Source: Congregibacter sp. (GTDB lineage Bacteria; Pseudomonadota; Gammaproteobacteria; Pseudomonadales; Halieaceae). From it: a DNA stretch of 6,009 bases. The stretch is from assembly GCA_013911345.1 (NCBI GenBank), contig JACETJ010000089.1, positions 1-6,009 on the forward strand. The letters run 5' to 3'. This document shows, piece by piece, positions 5,975-6,009 of the stretch. The position numbers and the translations under genes were made by a program. Numbering within the stretch: position 1 is the first letter of the stretch; each line of letters starts with the position of its first letter. The notes beneath the pieces are model-generated. The model was given only the letters and a program-made list of their open reading frames with translations, made no database searches and was not told where the DNA came from.

Positions 5975-6009
5975 CGCATACAGTGTCGACGCGGACTGCT
6001 CAGGTATGA

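Overview
The window looks like chromosomal DNA of a gammaproteobacterium with moderately high G+C, probably a free-living or marine lineage. The evidence is a tRNA 2-selenouridine synthase of proteobacterial type, a tRNA-Arg(CCU) with encoded CCA whose D-arm closely resembles E. coli argW, and a set of oxygenase and detoxification genes of the kind common in marine hydrocarbon- and lipid-degrading gammaproteobacteria. The lineage assignment is inference; no rRNA or other marker is present.

Left part, plus strand (1-2053). The 3' two thirds of mnmH enters from the left edge. It is followed after 37 bp by a complete tRNA-Arg(CCU) gene (716-791), and 44 bp later by a small EthD-family protein (836-1201). 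A 165-bp gap with no clear signals (1202-1366) separates it from a GTT1-like glutathione S-transferase (1367-2053).

Right part, minus strand (2098 to the right edge). Three genes run towards the GST and form one tight transcription unit: an ATP-grasp ligase, then a soluble cytochrome P450 overlapping it by four bases (ATGA) with a perfect AGGAGG inside the ligase's last codons, then a Rieske non-heme iron oxygenase alpha subunit 32 bp further on. The two transcription directions converge at a 44-bp gap containing a small stem-loop. The operon promoter lies outside the window, and the ligase may itself continue past the right edge.

How the genes may work together. The ligase, P450 and Rieske protein all keep their recognisable catalytic residues. 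One ATP-dependent acyl-activating enzyme coupled to two different oxygenases looks more like a small biosynthetic or tailoring pathway than a standard aromatic degradation operon, which would normally carry ring-cleavage genes. No ferredoxin or reductase is present, so both oxygenases must take electrons from partners encoded elsewhere. The EthD protein and GST may be related accessory functions or simply neighbours. The three-gene operon is the most interesting part of the window. A perfect 12-bp inverted repeat inside the ligase gene is the most striking non-coding signal.
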